A DNA stretch of 60,772 nucleotides from Bryobacterales bacterium (GTDB lineage: Bacteria; Acidobacteriota; Terriglobia; Bryobacterales; UBA6623), in contig JAPPMG010000016.1 in NCBI GenBank assembly GCA_028819215.1, forward strand, positions 1 to 60,772. The letters are read 5' to 3'. The translations under genes were made by a program, and so were the position numbers. The notes under the pieces were generated by a model. That model ran no database searches. It was not told the origin of the DNA and saw only the letters and a list, made by a program, of their open reading frames with translations. This document shows positions 52,167 through 60,772 of this stretch, one piece after another (position 1 is the first letter of the stretch; each line of letters opens with the position of its first letter).

Positions 52167-53105
52167 ATGCACTGCGCCCTAGTTCAGGAACCGGCCTTGA
52201 CGCGACGCGGATTCGTCGCTGGCCTCGCTGGCTTTGCGGGCGCCGCAGCGGCGCCCAAGCCCGTCGGGCTGAGCTTTGGCACCTATGCGCTGTGGATGCT
52301 CAGGTGGGAAGACTCGCTGGAACTAATCGGCCGCACCGGCTACGACGGGGTCGAACTCGCCTTGATGCCGGATTGGCCGACGACACCCAAACGGCTCTCA
52401 CCAGGTGACCGTCGTCGGCTCCGCGGCATGCTCGGCGATCTGGGACTTGCCCTGCCGGCGCTCCTCGACAACTTGCAACTCGTGGACCCAGTCCAGACTC
52501 ATGCCCAAAACGTTGATCGCCTGCGTCGCGCGATCGATCTCGGAAACGATATCGTGCCGGGGAAGCCACCGATCTTCGAGACCGTACTGGGGCGCCAGCC
52601 TGACGAGTGGGAAGCGGTCAAGAACCAGATGGTCGATGAGATCGGCGAGCTGACTCGCGAGGCCACCGATGGCGGCACGGTGATCTGCTTCAAGCCTCAT
52701 GTGGGTGACGCTGTGAACAATGTCGAACGCAGCCTGTGGCTAGTCGATCAGGTTGGCAGTCGGTACTTCCGCTGCACCTATGACTACAGCCACCTCTGGC
52801 TCGCAGGACACGAGCTGGTGCCATCTATGCAGGCGCTGATTCCGGTCAGCCCCTACATCCATCTCAAGGACGCGAGGAGAACGCCAGCCAAGAACGAATT
52901 CCTGCTGCCCGGAGATGGGCCGACCGATTACGTCGAGATGTTCCGTCAGTTGGGCCGAATGGGATACGAGGGGCATGCGACTGTCGAGGTCAGCGCACAG
53001 ATCCACAGACTTCCGGACTTTGAGCCGATTGCAACTGCGGATCTGTGCTACGAGCGCATGGCTGCAGCGTTCGAGGAGGCGGGCTTGCCAAGGCCCAATC
53101 CGTAG
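52167..53105 (+). CDS. Sugar phosphate isomerase/epimerase-like protein
   Basis: A 312-residue TIM-barrel protein of the AP endonuclease 2/xylose isomerase-like family. A Tat-type signal (LTRRGFVAGLAGFAGAAAA) precedes VGLSFGTYALW; then GRTGYDGVELALMPDWPTT, TVICFKPHVGD, RCTYDYSHLWLAG and HLKDARR supply the likely metal site. It would isomerise or dehydrate a sugar-derived ligand in the periplasm. It follows the aldo/keto reductase and is convergent with a sulfatase gene, suggesting a sugar-processing cluster. Confidence 0.8.
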   Translation: MHCALVQEPALTRRGFVAGLAGFAGAAAAPKPVGLSFGTYALWMLRWEDSLELIGRTGYDGVELALMPDWPTTPKRLSPGDRRRLRGMLGDLGLALPALLDNLQLVDPVQTHAQNVDRLRRAIDLGNDIVPGKPPIFETVLGRQPDEWEAVKNQMVDEIGELTREATDGGTVICFKPHVGDAVNNVERSLWLVDQVGSRYFRCTYDYSHLWLAGHELVPSMQALIPVSPYIHLKDARRTPAKNEFLLPGDGPTDYVEMFRQLGRMGYEGHATVEVSAQIHRLPDFEPIATADLCYERMAAAFEEAGLPRPNP

Positions 53106-53112
53106 CGCGTAG

Positions 53113-54621
53113 CTATGCCGGGCCCTCGTCCCGCAGGGCCGGGCCATTCGGGAATGGATCGGCTCCCGGGCGATATTGTGGGTTAGGCCGGGGCACGACC
53201 GCTTCGGTGTCTGCCAAGAAGCCGTCAAGCAGCGCGCTCAACTCGCCGACGATGGATGGCTGTTGCTCCGCTAGGTCAACCTGTTCGCCGATGTCCTCAG
53301 CGAGGTTGTAGAGTTCGTGGCGGTCTTGTTGACCCGGGCCGTCGCAATGGAAGCGGATTAGCTTCCAATCTCCCCGGCGCACTGAGGTGCTGGGCCTGTG
53401 GAGCGTGGCCGGCGTGTATTGCGGGCTATGTACAAAGATCGCCTCACGCTCGAGCGGCTCGCCACGGAGTGCTGGCACGATGCTCACGCCGTCGAATGAC
53501 TGTCCCTCCCGAGGCGGTACTCCCGTCAACTCCAGCAGGGTCGGAAAGAAGTCGATGCTTTGCACGATCTCGTCGCTTAGCGAGCCTGCCTCGACAAGCG
53601 GCGGCCAGGCGATGATCAGGGGTTCGCGGACTCCGCCTTCGTAGATCGAGGACTTGCCGCTGCGCAGCGGCGCGTTGCTTGTCACCGGCACTCCCGCATT
53701 GAGGCGATGGACCATGCCGCCGTTGTCTGAAAAGAACACGATGATCGTGTCGTCGGCGATGTCCAACTCGTCGACCACTGCAAGCAGCGAGCCCACTGCG
53801 TCATCCAAGCTCTCCACCATCGCGCCCATGATCGGATTGCGCTGAGCCATGCTCGGGTCGGCCTTGGCTCGGTACTTTTCCACGAGGTCCGGCTTGCCTT
53901 GAATCGGAGCATGCACGGAAAAGCACCAGTAGTTGAGGAAGAACGGTCGGTCGCTGTTCTGACGGATGAACTCCGCAGCCTCGGTCGCCATCCGGTCTTC
54001 GATGTGCTCGCCCTCAGATCCCGCTCCCGGCCAAAATCTCCAAGGGCCGAGATAGCCGCCAGACGGGCCCGCTCCGGGGGTGTGGGGCAAGTCGATCTCG
54101 AAACCTTGGTTCAAGGCGTCGAAGGGTTCCCGACCGAGATGCCACTTGCCGAAGTGCGCCGTGCGGTAGCCCGCCGTCCCGAGCGCCTCCGCTAGGGTGA
54201 AGTACTCGACCCGGAGTCGAGTCAAACTGTTGGCACTGAGAGCTGGTTGGTTTTCTGGAGCGCGGGGGCGGAGGCTCTTTTCCAACACTTCGCGCTCGAG
54301 ATGACCTGCGGCAGTAGTGATCCCGATTCGCGCCGGGTGCAGGCCAGTGAGGATGCTGGCTCGGGTGGGCGAGCAGATCGCCGCGGCGGCATAGGCATCG
54401 GTAAAGGTCATGCCGCGCTGGGCGAGCGCGTCGATGTGGGGAGTCTCGAAGAACTGGCTGCCGTAAGCGCCAGTGTCCGCCCAGCCCAGGTCATCAGCAA
54501 GAATGAAGATGACGTTCGGCGGGCGCGCCAAGTCCGTCTCTTCGGCGCAGCCATACGCCCAGGCGAAGGCTGCGGATAGGGCGATCAGAGACCCGAGCGA
54601 GCTAACCGTCTTGTTCAGCAT
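53113..54621 (-). CDS. Secreted type I sulfatase
   Basis: A 502-residue enzyme. The signal ends near FAWAYGCAEE, possibly a lipoprotein. NVIFILADDLGWADTGAYG, CSPTRASILTG, AHFGKWHLG and FFSDNGGMVHRLN are the metal and formylglycine segments of arylsulfatase A-like enzymes. The Cys and Arg of CxPTR are intact. It is 8 bp from the isomerase gene, convergent. Substrate is unknown. Confidence 0.88.
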   Translation of the reverse strand: MLNKTVSSLGSLIALSAAFAWAYGCAEETDLARPPNVIFILADDLGWADTGAYGSQFFETPHIDALAQRGMTFTDAYAAAAICSPTRASILTGLHPARIGITTAAGHLEREVLEKSLRPRAPENQPALSANSLTRLRVEYFTLAEALGTAGYRTAHFGKWHLGREPFDALNQGFEIDLPHTPGAGPSGGYLGPWRFWPGAGSEGEHIEDRMATEAAEFIRQNSDRPFFLNYWCFSVHAPIQGKPDLVEKYRAKADPSMAQRNPIMGAMVESLDDAVGSLLAVVDELDIADDTIIVFFSDNGGMVHRLNAGVPVTSNAPLRSGKSSIYEGGVREPLIIAWPPLVEAGSLSDEIVQSIDFFPTLLELTGVPPREGQSFDGVSIVPALRGEPLEREAIFVHSPQYTPATLHRPSTSVRRGDWKLIRFHCDGPGQQDRHELYNLAEDIGEQVDLAEQQPSIVGELSALLDGFLADTEAVVPRPNPQYRPGADPFPNGPALRDEGPA

Positions 54622-54669
54622 GCTTGGACGGCGAATGTTTACCTGCGCCTGCCCTAGCGAACCTGCCCT

Positions 54670-55647
54670 CTAGGGCCCGCCCACGATCTCGCCGTGTGGC
54701 TTGCCTTCGGCTAGCTCAGCATAGCGCACACGCACCTGTTCGGCGAAGCGGCCCGCCACCCAGTTGCTCACCTCGTCGGAGAGTTCGATCACAGTCTCGA
54801 CTCCGGAGCCGTCTTCGACCGTGACGATATCGTCAAGAGACTTTCCGTCGTCGAATGCGGCCTCGACTGCCGCATTGAGTTCCTCGAAGAACTGTCGCTG
54901 GCCAGCAGCGATCTCGAGTCCGCCGCTGGGGCCGTGCCCGGGAAGAATGGTGGCGGGCTGGAGTTCCTCCGCCTGCTTGACCACGTTTGGCCAGTTACCG
55001 GTATTGGAGTGGCCGGTAAAGTTGAACGGCCCGTTCACGATGGCGTCGCCGGTGCAGAGAATACCGTCGTCCGGCAGAAATACCATTCCGTCTCCGCGCG
55101 TATGAGCCCAGCCGAAGTGGTGGAACTCGACCTTGCGGCTGGCACCCTCAAGCGTATGTGGAACGACTTCAAAGGTCTCCATCGGGGGCTCTACGGTGTC
55201 GGCGCCAACTGCCGCTACGTCGGGACGGGCCTTAGCGGCAGCCTGCCACCCGGCCGGCTCGTAGCGCTTCATCTCCTCGGCCACGCCGATGTACGCCAAA
55301 GTCGTCGCGCCTTGGCGCGTCCACACTGCGTTGGCGTAAGCGTGATCGCCGTGGTGGTGGGTGTCGAAGACATAGCGGACGGGCTTCTCGCTCACCTGCT
55401 GGATGTCCTTCATGAGCGCTTCGGCACCGCTGGGAAAGTTCGCGTCCACGACCAGCAGGCCATCGCCGATGTCGATCACCACGTTGTTGCAGTGCCCCTG
55501 ATCTCGTTCACCCATGCGAAACCAGATGCCGTCCTTGACCAGTTTGAGCGTCTCGGTCTCCGAGACGAGCTCGACCGCTGGCGGGGCAGTGCATTGCCAA
55601 GCGATGCACAGGCCGATGGCGGTTAGAACAAGCAGGAAAATTCGCAT
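54670..55647 (-). CDS. Secreted MBL-fold metallo-hydrolase
   Basis: A 325-residue protein with signal MRIFLLVLTAIGLCIAWQCTA, possibly a lipoprotein at Cys. The zinc motif is THHHGDH (HxHxDH), with GWAHTRGDGMVFLPDDGILC then TGDAIV and ILPGHGPSGG completing the site. Related proteins include beta-lactamase-like, lactonase and quinone-dependent alcohol-cyclase-type hydrolases. It lies 48 bp upstream of the sulfatase on the same strand. Confidence 0.85.
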   Translation of the reverse strand: MRIFLLVLTAIGLCIAWQCTAPPAVELVSETETLKLVKDGIWFRMGERDQGHCNNVVIDIGDGLLVVDANFPSGAEALMKDIQQVSEKPVRYVFDTHHHGDHAYANAVWTRQGATTLAYIGVAEEMKRYEPAGWQAAAKARPDVAAVGADTVEPPMETFEVVPHTLEGASRKVEFHHFGWAHTRGDGMVFLPDDGILCTGDAIVNGPFNFTGHSNTGNWPNVVKQAEELQPATILPGHGPSGGLEIAAGQRQFFEELNAAVEAAFDDGKSLDDIVTVEDGSGVETVIELSDEVSNWVAGRFAEQVRVRYAELAEGKPHGEIVGGP

Positions 55648-56013
55648 GATGGGCTCCTGGGGAATTGGAGGATTCGTCCTCTCCGGAAGATTCTATTCCC
55701 CAAGGGGGAACTCTCGCAAGTCATGTACCGCAAGTACGGGCGCCCGTCGATGGGCCATGCGGTGCCGCTTGCCCCTGAAAAGCGCGCATTCGGGCGTGAT
55801 TCTCGCCCAGTCCTCAGCACGGGCGGATTTCGAGTCGGAACGACCAGTCGACGAGATTCCCGAGACGTTGTGGCGGACGAGTTCGGGTGGATTGATCCCT
55901 GAGTCCCGTCCCTACCCAAGACTTCTGGCGGCGTTTGATCGGGAGGTGTTCAGTGCCGCCGTGCAACCGTTTTCTGCCGTACAATCTTCGCTACCGGTTT
56001 CGAGGATCTATCC
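55648..56013. other. Divergent intergenic, 366 bp
   Basis: It separates the MBL gene (minus) and a sulfatase gene (plus), so it should hold two promoters. No operator repeat or coding remnant was recognised. Confidence 0.45.
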
Positions 56014-57495
56014 GTGAGCCAGAGGAGGTCGCTTGTGCATTCGGGCAATCTGTTGATCTCAAGAAGAGAGATGCTCGCGGGCACCGCTGCCGCAGCTGCC
56101 TCGCTGGGAGCGTGCGCCGGCTCGCTGCCCGGGCCGCGCGCCGCGAAGCGGCCGAACTTCCTGTTCTTGTTGTCGGACCAGCACCGGCCGGACTGGCTCG
56201 GGCGAAATCCGGAAATTCCCGTGCCTACCCCGAACATCGACTACCTTGCCGGTCGCGGTGTTGACTTCACCCAAGCCATCGTGGCTTCCCCGGTATGCGG
56301 CCCGTCGCGCTCGTGCCTCGCGTCAGGCATGGAGTACGAGAAATGCGGGGTGGAGGTCAACCGGGATCCTTACGATCCCGCGATCACCACGTTCTACAAG
56401 CACTTGCGCGAGAGCGGCTATCACACGATGGCAACCGGCAAGATCGACCTGCACAAGGGCTCGCTGGGGCGCACGCTCGATGGCAGGAAAAACATGGACG
56501 AATGGGGCTTCGCCGACATGCAGATCACGGCCGGAAAGGGCGGGGGATATTTTGGAGGGACCGTCGGGCCGAAGGAGCCCTACTACGCGTACCTATCCGA
56601 ACTGCATCCCCCTCTGGATCGCATCTGCGCGGAGGACATCGAGCGCCGGTCCGAGCCCCGCGAGGAGAACTGGTGGGGCATGACCGAGCCGTGCCCCTTG
56701 GACGACGAGCATTACCTCGATAATTTCACTGCCAAGGAGGGTCTCAAGCTACTGGAGAGGGCTCCTGACGAGGCTCCTTGGTTCTTGGTGGTGAACTTCA
56801 ATGGCCCGCATCCTCCGATGGACATCACTGCCAGCATGGAGCGGAAGTACCGCGGGCCTGATAGGGTCATCGAGGACTTCCCGCAGCCCAGGGACTACGA
56901 CGGCCCGTTCCCGTTCGATCAGCACGTGCGCATCCGCCAGAACTACTCTGCGATGGTCGAGAATATCGACGGCTGGCTGGGGACGTTCCAAGAGCGTTTG
57001 CGCGAACGCGGCGACCTAGACAACACGGTCGTCGTCTACTCCAGTGATCACGGAGAGATGCTGGGCGACAAATCGCTCTGGGGAAAGAGCCTGCCTTTCC
57101 AAGCCTCTGCGGGCGTGCCGTTAGTGATGGCCGGTCCGGGCATCGCGCAGGGGCAGTCATGCGACGCTCTGGTCAGCCTGATGGACTTGGCTGCCACCTT
57201 CATCGACATGGCCGAGCTTGCGGTGCCGTCCGAGATGGAGAGCCGCTCGCTGCGGAGGGTGCTGGACCAAGGTGGCGGCGAGCACCGCGACTTCGCGCGC
57301 TCCGCGCTCAAGGTGGAGCGAGCACATGCCGGGCGGTTTCGCATGGTGCAGGATCATCGGTACAAGCTGGTCGAGGGCTTTCGGGAACAGCGCGAACTCT
57401 TTGACCGCGAGGCAGATCCGTATGAGCGGGAGAACATCGCCGACAGTAAGCCAGCAGAGGTGGAACGGCTAGGGAGGCTGTTCGCCGAGGCGTGA
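56014..57495 (+). CDS. Type I sulfatase (choline-sulfatase/PMH-like), Tat exported
   Basis: A 493-residue protein from GTG 56014 with SRREMLAGTAAAAASLGAC, a twin-arginine signal with a possible lipobox. NFLFLLSDQHRPDWLG, VCGPSRSCLASG (CxPSR intact), ATGKIDLHKG and YSSDHGEMLGDKSLWGK match the choline-sulfatase and phosphonate monoester hydrolase branch. It has the usual length. The Tat signal differs from the Sec signals of the other sulfatases here. Confidence 0.88.
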   Translation: MSQRRSLVHSGNLLISRREMLAGTAAAAASLGACAGSLPGPRAAKRPNFLFLLSDQHRPDWLGRNPEIPVPTPNIDYLAGRGVDFTQAIVASPVCGPSRSCLASGMEYEKCGVEVNRDPYDPAITTFYKHLRESGYHTMATGKIDLHKGSLGRTLDGRKNMDEWGFADMQITAGKGGGYFGGTVGPKEPYYAYLSELHPPLDRICAEDIERRSEPREENWWGMTEPCPLDDEHYLDNFTAKEGLKLLERAPDEAPWFLVVNFNGPHPPMDITASMERKYRGPDRVIEDFPQPRDYDGPFPFDQHVRIRQNYSAMVENIDGWLGTFQERLRERGDLDNTVVVYSSDHGEMLGDKSLWGKSLPFQASAGVPLVMAGPGIAQGQSCDALVSLMDLAATFIDMAELAVPSEMESRSLRRVLDQGGGEHRDFARSALKVERAHAGRFRMVQDHRYKLVEGFREQRELFDREADPYERENIADSKPAEVERLGRLFAEA

Positions 57496-58007
57496 TGCGC
57501 CAAGCGGGGGGGGCCGCTGCTTGCTGCTAGCGGCTCCAGAGTTTGCTTAGCGGAACCGCTAGCACACGGGGGTCTCGGGTTGGTAGGAGGCTACTGCTGG
57601 CGTAGAGAATGACTCCGGATTCAAAGTTGTCGCTGCAACGAGCCGCGAGTCGTGCCAAGTGCTTGTTTTTGTAGCGTCCGTTTGCCGATTAGAGTAGCGT
57701 CCGTTTGCCGATTAGACGAGCGTCTATCTGTCGGTAACGAATGAATACAGGCGTTGCTGGGATGCGTGCCGAGCTCGCTGTCCGAGATGTTCGGACGGTG
57801 CGCTGCTGGCATTCCGGCCTCCGTGCCGCGTTTCTTTCCATGTGGCGGGGCGGAGTCAGCTTGGGTCGCAGGAGGCCCTTACATGCTGCCTGTGAGCCCA
57901 CGCGATCCCGGTATCGGGTTGGCTAGAAATCGAGCCGCTCAAATTGCCGCGGCCAATGCAGCCAACCGCACCCCTGGGAGGGAGTCACAGCCCTCACGCC
58001 CGCCGTC
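57496..58007. other. Intergenic, 512 bp, with a 23-bp tandem repeat
   Basis: No gene was recognised. It holds G-runs and small inverted pairs near 57505-57570 (for example AGCGGAACCGCT), possibly a terminator for the sulfatase, and the tandem repeat at 57671-57716. Confidence 0.5.
57671..57716. repeat. 23-bp tandem repeat, two exact copies
   Basis: Two identical head-to-tail copies (57671-57693 and 57694-57716) begin GTAGCGTCCGTTTGCC; a degenerate third copy follows to about 57740. There are too few copies and no spacers for a CRISPR. Confidence 0.9.
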
Positions 58008-58394
58008 TCAGAACATGCCGTTGTCGTTTGCCGCCTCTTCGGGAATGATCTGGAGCACATCCCAATGCTCCACGACTTTTCCGTCGCTGTCGAATCGAAA
58101 AATGTCGATGCCCGCATAGTCGTGGTCGCCTGGCCAGTGCTGGTAACAGTGCAGGACCACAAGGTCGCCTTCAGCGAGGGCACGCTTGAACTCTACTCGC
58201 TTCCCCGGGTATTCCATCGCCATCCGCTCGAAGTAGTCGATGAATGGCTGCTTGCCATCACCAACTCCCGGATTGTGCTGCGTGTACGTTCCTCCGACGT
58301 ACCGTTCGATGGCCTCGCGGGGTCGGCATTGGTTGAACATCAGGTCGTAGAACGCCATGGCGTCTTGCTTCATTTGTTCGCTGCGGCTTTGCAT
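58008..58394 (-). CDS. SnoaL/NTF2-like protein
   Basis: A 128-residue cone-shaped alpha+beta barrel protein. [20 protein letters not shown] and [20 protein letters not shown] followed by [19 protein letters not shown] are typical of the SnoaL-like group. Members isomerise or cyclise small molecules, or only bind them. No signal peptide is present. Its neighbours are decayed, so its role is unclear. Confidence 0.83.
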   Translation of the reverse strand: MQSRSEQMKQDAMAFYDLMFNQCRPREAIERYVGGTYTQHNPGVGDGKQPFIDYFERMAMEYPGKRVEFKRALAEGDLVVLHCYQHWPGDHDYAGIDIFRFDSDGKVVEHWDVLQIIPEEAANDNGMF

Positions 58395-58652
58395 TTCTCC
58401 TTGCTTCCTCTAGGGGGAGACTCGTCGGATTCGGCGCTGTCGAATCTGTCATTCCGGCCGTTTCAGTTTTTTCAGTGCCCCTAGTCAAGAGTAAACGAAG
58501 CTCTCGGCTCGTCCTGGTCCTCGAACCGCCGAAACCAGCACTAGTAAAGTCTACCTTTCGCTTGCGGCGGCATTGGCCAGCTGTGGCGAACGCCTTCTGG
58601 CTGGACACGCGCTGGTGAGTGCTCCATCGGCCCTAGCCATCCCGCTCGCCTC

Positions 58653-58925
58653 TCAGAGTCCGTGCATCTCGCACAGGATGTTCGATGACATGCCCCCGTC
58701 CGCGGGGATGTTGGTGCCGCGGATCCAAGCCGTCATGTCCGACAGGAGAAAGGCGATGATCGGGGCGATGTCGCGCGCTTCGCCGGGGCGATCCATGACG
58801 CGCGCGTCTTCCTCGGCCCGAGCGCCGAGAGTCTTGAGGAAGTCGGCTAGGATTGGCGTGTTCACCGGCCCGGGGCTGACCGAATTGATCCGGATCCCGC
58901 GATCCCGCCAGTCGCACGATCCGGC
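58653..58925 (-). pseudogene. SDR C-terminal fragment
   Basis: The frame carries RGIRINSVSPGPVNTPIL, MDRPGEARDIAPIIAFLLSD and IRGTNIPADGGMSSN, the last third of a short-chain dehydrogenase. The nucleotide-binding N-terminus and YxxxK motif are missing; upstream sequence is unrelated and merges with the cupin 3' end. The intact family is about 250 residues. Confidence 0.75.
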
Positions 58926-58965
58926 GGGTGGTGGTGAGGGTGTCAGGCTGCCAGCCAGCCTCGCG

Positions 58966-59562
58966 CTACTGCTCCCTAGGCCGTGCATCCGGGATAAAGT
59001 CGGCGTACGGATTTGGTGCGCGGCGTGGGCGTCCAGCCGGGCCCGCAACTCCTCCTGCACCCCCTTCGCGTCGAGCGGCGGCGCGCAGACGCAAACCTAT
59101 CTCGTACCCGCCCGGTTCGTAGAGCATGATCGCGTGGACAGGTTCATCGCCGACCACCTCGGTAGCATGCGACGTGTCTGGTGGTATGTAGACAAGATCG
59201 CCCGGACCAATTGTTTCGGTCTCACCGGCAACGGTCCACTTCATCTTGCCCGCAATCACGATGAAGGTCTCCGAATGATAGGCGTGGCTGTGCGAAGGCG
59301 TCTTCATCCCGGGATTGAAGATCTCGTCAATGATGCTGTAGCGCCCATTGGTCTGGTTCGCAGTCAGCATTACCCGGCTGACGGAGATTGCGCTTGGTTC
59401 CAACTTCTCGGCCTTGTCGCGCATCACGAAGAGATGCGTCGCGGTCGTGCTCTCCTCGGCTTGACTCTGCGCCCGAGCTGGCATCCATACAGCGAAAGTG
59501 ATCGCCGCAACCAGCACCACCCCCCCGAATCTTTGATGGAACGAATTCCCCGGCCTCATCAA
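58966..59562 (-). CDS. Secreted cupin-domain protein
   Basis: A 198-residue protein with signal segment FGGVVLVAAITFAVWMPARA. The cupin barrel shows PGMKTPSHSHAYHSETFIVI (metal-binding His/Glu) and GPGDLVYIPPDTSHATEV (second motif). The C-terminal 45 residues are Gly/Arg-rich and atypical, possibly the result of a junction with the adjacent SDR remnant. It may bind a metal and a small ligand, or act as a dioxygenase; not known. Confidence 0.8.
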   Translation of the reverse strand: MMRPGNSFHQRFGGVVLVAAITFAVWMPARAQSQAEESTTATHLFVMRDKAEKLEPSAISVSRVMLTANQTNGRYSIIDEIFNPGMKTPSHSHAYHSETFIVIAGKMKWTVAGETETIGPGDLVYIPPDTSHATEVVGDEPVHAIMLYEPGGYEIGLRLRAAARREGGAGGVAGPAGRPRRAPNPYADFIPDARPREQ

Positions 59563-59902
59563 TCCAATCCTCCTAATCCTGATTGGTCATCGCTCGCGAC
59601 CATCAGGTTTGCACTAAGGGCAGTATTTCACCAACAACGAATGGATGTAAAGATGCTGGCATGCCCTTCGATCGCAGGAAACGGACAATCCTCGATCCGT
59701 CCAAGGTCACCAGCGCGTGCCATCCCGCCCCAGCCTTCTGATCGAGGTCGTCATGCACGGGTCGGTCCGTCGCGAAAGAGGCGTATCGGCTAGCACGGAG
59801 CTCCGTTCCGTAGTTGGGCCCCTCCCAGCTGGTGTGTACGCCACGGGAGCTCTGACAAGAGGTCCGTGATCCGCCGGGTAAGAGAATGCGTCTCAGTCGA
59901 GA
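59563..59902. other. Intergenic, 340 bp, nothing recognised
   Basis: It lies between the cupin gene and a small secreted-protein gene, both on minus. No frame, repeat or RNA was recognised. It should hold the promoter of the cupin gene. Confidence 0.45.
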
Positions 59903-60418
59903 CTATTCTGCCGCCCTTCGGGAGGCATTTCTCCTGCCGATGGCTTGGCGCTCCTCCATAGACATGGGAGTCGTGTCAGGCGCTACGCACTTCGTCGCAT
60001 CGCCGAAGCATCGGATAACGCCGTCGGCTTGGAAGACGGTCTTTTGTTGGGCGTTGTACAAATGTGCGAAAACCGTCATGTCTTTCAAGTTCCACACGAC
60101 CGAATCCTCTCCGCCGTTGCCGGTTACCCAAGTGCCAAAATACACTCCGTCGCCGATCTTGCTAAGCCTGAGTCCGGTGCTTCTTCCGCCCATGTCCTTC
60201 AACGCCCCGCCAACACCCTCCCACGAGATGCCGTCTTCGTTAATGACAACGCGCAGGTCAGCCCAGCCCAGATACTCGTAGTTGAGCACCTTTCCGATCA
60301 TTTCCTTCTCTGCTTCAAGCTGAGCCTGCCGAGGGTCCCGCGGAACTCGGGTCACCTGAACTTGGGCGGTCAGGGTAGTCGCCGCTACGAGCAGGACGGC
60401 TGCAAGTAATCTGAACAT
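59903..60418 (-). CDS. Small secreted protein, possibly MoaF-like lipocalin fold
   Basis: A 171-residue protein with signal MFRLLAAVLLVAATTLTA. Its beta-rich middle (YLGWADLRVVINEDGISWEG, VYFGTWVTGNGGEDSVVWNL, TVFAHLYN) weakly recalls MoaF-type lipocalin domains. No catalytic motif was recognised, and function is unknown. Confidence 0.55.
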   Translation of the reverse strand: MFRLLAAVLLVAATTLTAQVQVTRVPRDPRQAQLEAEKEMIGKVLNYEYLGWADLRVVINEDGISWEGVGGALKDMGGRSTGLRLSKIGDGVYFGTWVTGNGGEDSVVWNLKDMTVFAHLYNAQQKTVFQADGVIRCFGDATKCVAPDTTPMSMEERQAIGRRNASRRAAE

Positions 60419-60772
60419 CGCTTCGTCTCCGAATGTTGAATGCTACATCGATGGCGCGCTGGCGGAGATAAGCCTGCCGCGTCCGCATTCCTGACAGGCT
60501 GCGGTTTGGGCGCCAGGCAGGGGAATGCCAAGAATTGTATTTCGCACCGCAGCGAGGAAGCAAGGGATCAAGAGGCCAACCAACGGTAGAGAGCGAACCT
60601 GCCCGAAAGGTCCAAGCGCTCTAGCGAGGGGGTTCCTGCCCGAGCTGGCGGTTGATTTCGGTGCGAGTGTCAACCCATTCGGCGGATGGCCGGTCGCATC
60701 GGCTGAACGGAGTCGCTCCGTCATAATTCCGAGTCCCGGATTATTCCGAGTTGACGGTGGAACTTGGGCGGT
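60419..60772. other. Right-edge sequence, 354 bp, nothing recognised
   Basis: No protein-like frame or RNA was recognised before the window ends. A gene starting outside may have its promoter here. Confidence 0.4.

Noticed and set aside
57671..57740. CRISPR array
   Set aside because: The repeats are directly adjacent without spacers and only two are exact.
1..60772. Insertion sequences, integrases or prophage genes
   Set aside because: No transposase, recombinase or phage structural motif was recognised on either strand.

Overview
The window reads as one contig of a G+C-rich Gram-negative bacterium. A BamD-type lipoprotein, many Sec, Tat and lipoprotein signals, and the mix of secreted sulfatases, sialidases, CPBP protease, class IV aminotransferase and dipeptidase-type hydrolases suggest Acidobacteriota, possibly a Bryobacterales-like or host-associated (for example sponge symbiont) lineage. 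This placement is an inference from gene content; no 16S rRNA gene is present. Several decayed genes (sulfatase, CaiB/BaiF, HpcH/HpaI, SDR and symporter remnants) show ongoing gene loss. No transposase, integrase or CRISPR array was seen.

Region 1 (1-about 7755) is an accessory, defence-like island and the most interesting part. It carries four separate TIR-domain genes (139, 3931 and 6043 on +; 7672 on -), a SLOG nucleotide-sensor gene directly behind one TIR gene, a RipA-like octameric membrane protein overlapping another TIR gene, and three genes of families tied to DNA base hypermodification: Nmad2, a MazG pyrophosphohydrolase with its C-terminal domain, and a protein of the 5-hmdU DNA kinase / alpha-glutamyl-putrescinyl-thymine pyrophosphorylase helical superfamily. 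The island abuts a truncated sulfatase with a damaged active-site motif, which probably marks its right edge.

Region 2 (8.2-24.4 kb) is mostly core genes: intradiol dioxygenase, a double esterase, orphan HigA, tRNA-Arg(TCT), a response regulator with bamD, rpe, ogt, M14 peptidase, class IV aminotransferase, holA, rpsT, CPBP protease and glycerol dehydrogenase.

Region 3 (24.7-32.6 kb) holds a penicillin-acylase-like hydrolase, a PD40 propeller protein, an M19 dipeptidase, two PepSY-TM proteins, a class C serine hydrolase and tRNA-Gly(CCC). A 169-bp near-identical direct repeat gives the acylase and the dipeptidase the same leader and lipoprotein signal.

Region 4 (33-60.8 kb) is a catabolic region. 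It has four intact-looking sulfatases, two divergent sialidase-like genes, a DapA/NanA-like lyase in an operon with a sugar ABC transporter, its ATPase on the facing strand, SDR, aldo/keto reductase, sugar isomerase, MFS, MBL hydrolase, cupin and NTF2-like proteins, and several pseudogenes. Together these suggest scavenging of sulfated and possibly sialylated glycans, but no substrate can be proven from sequence alone.
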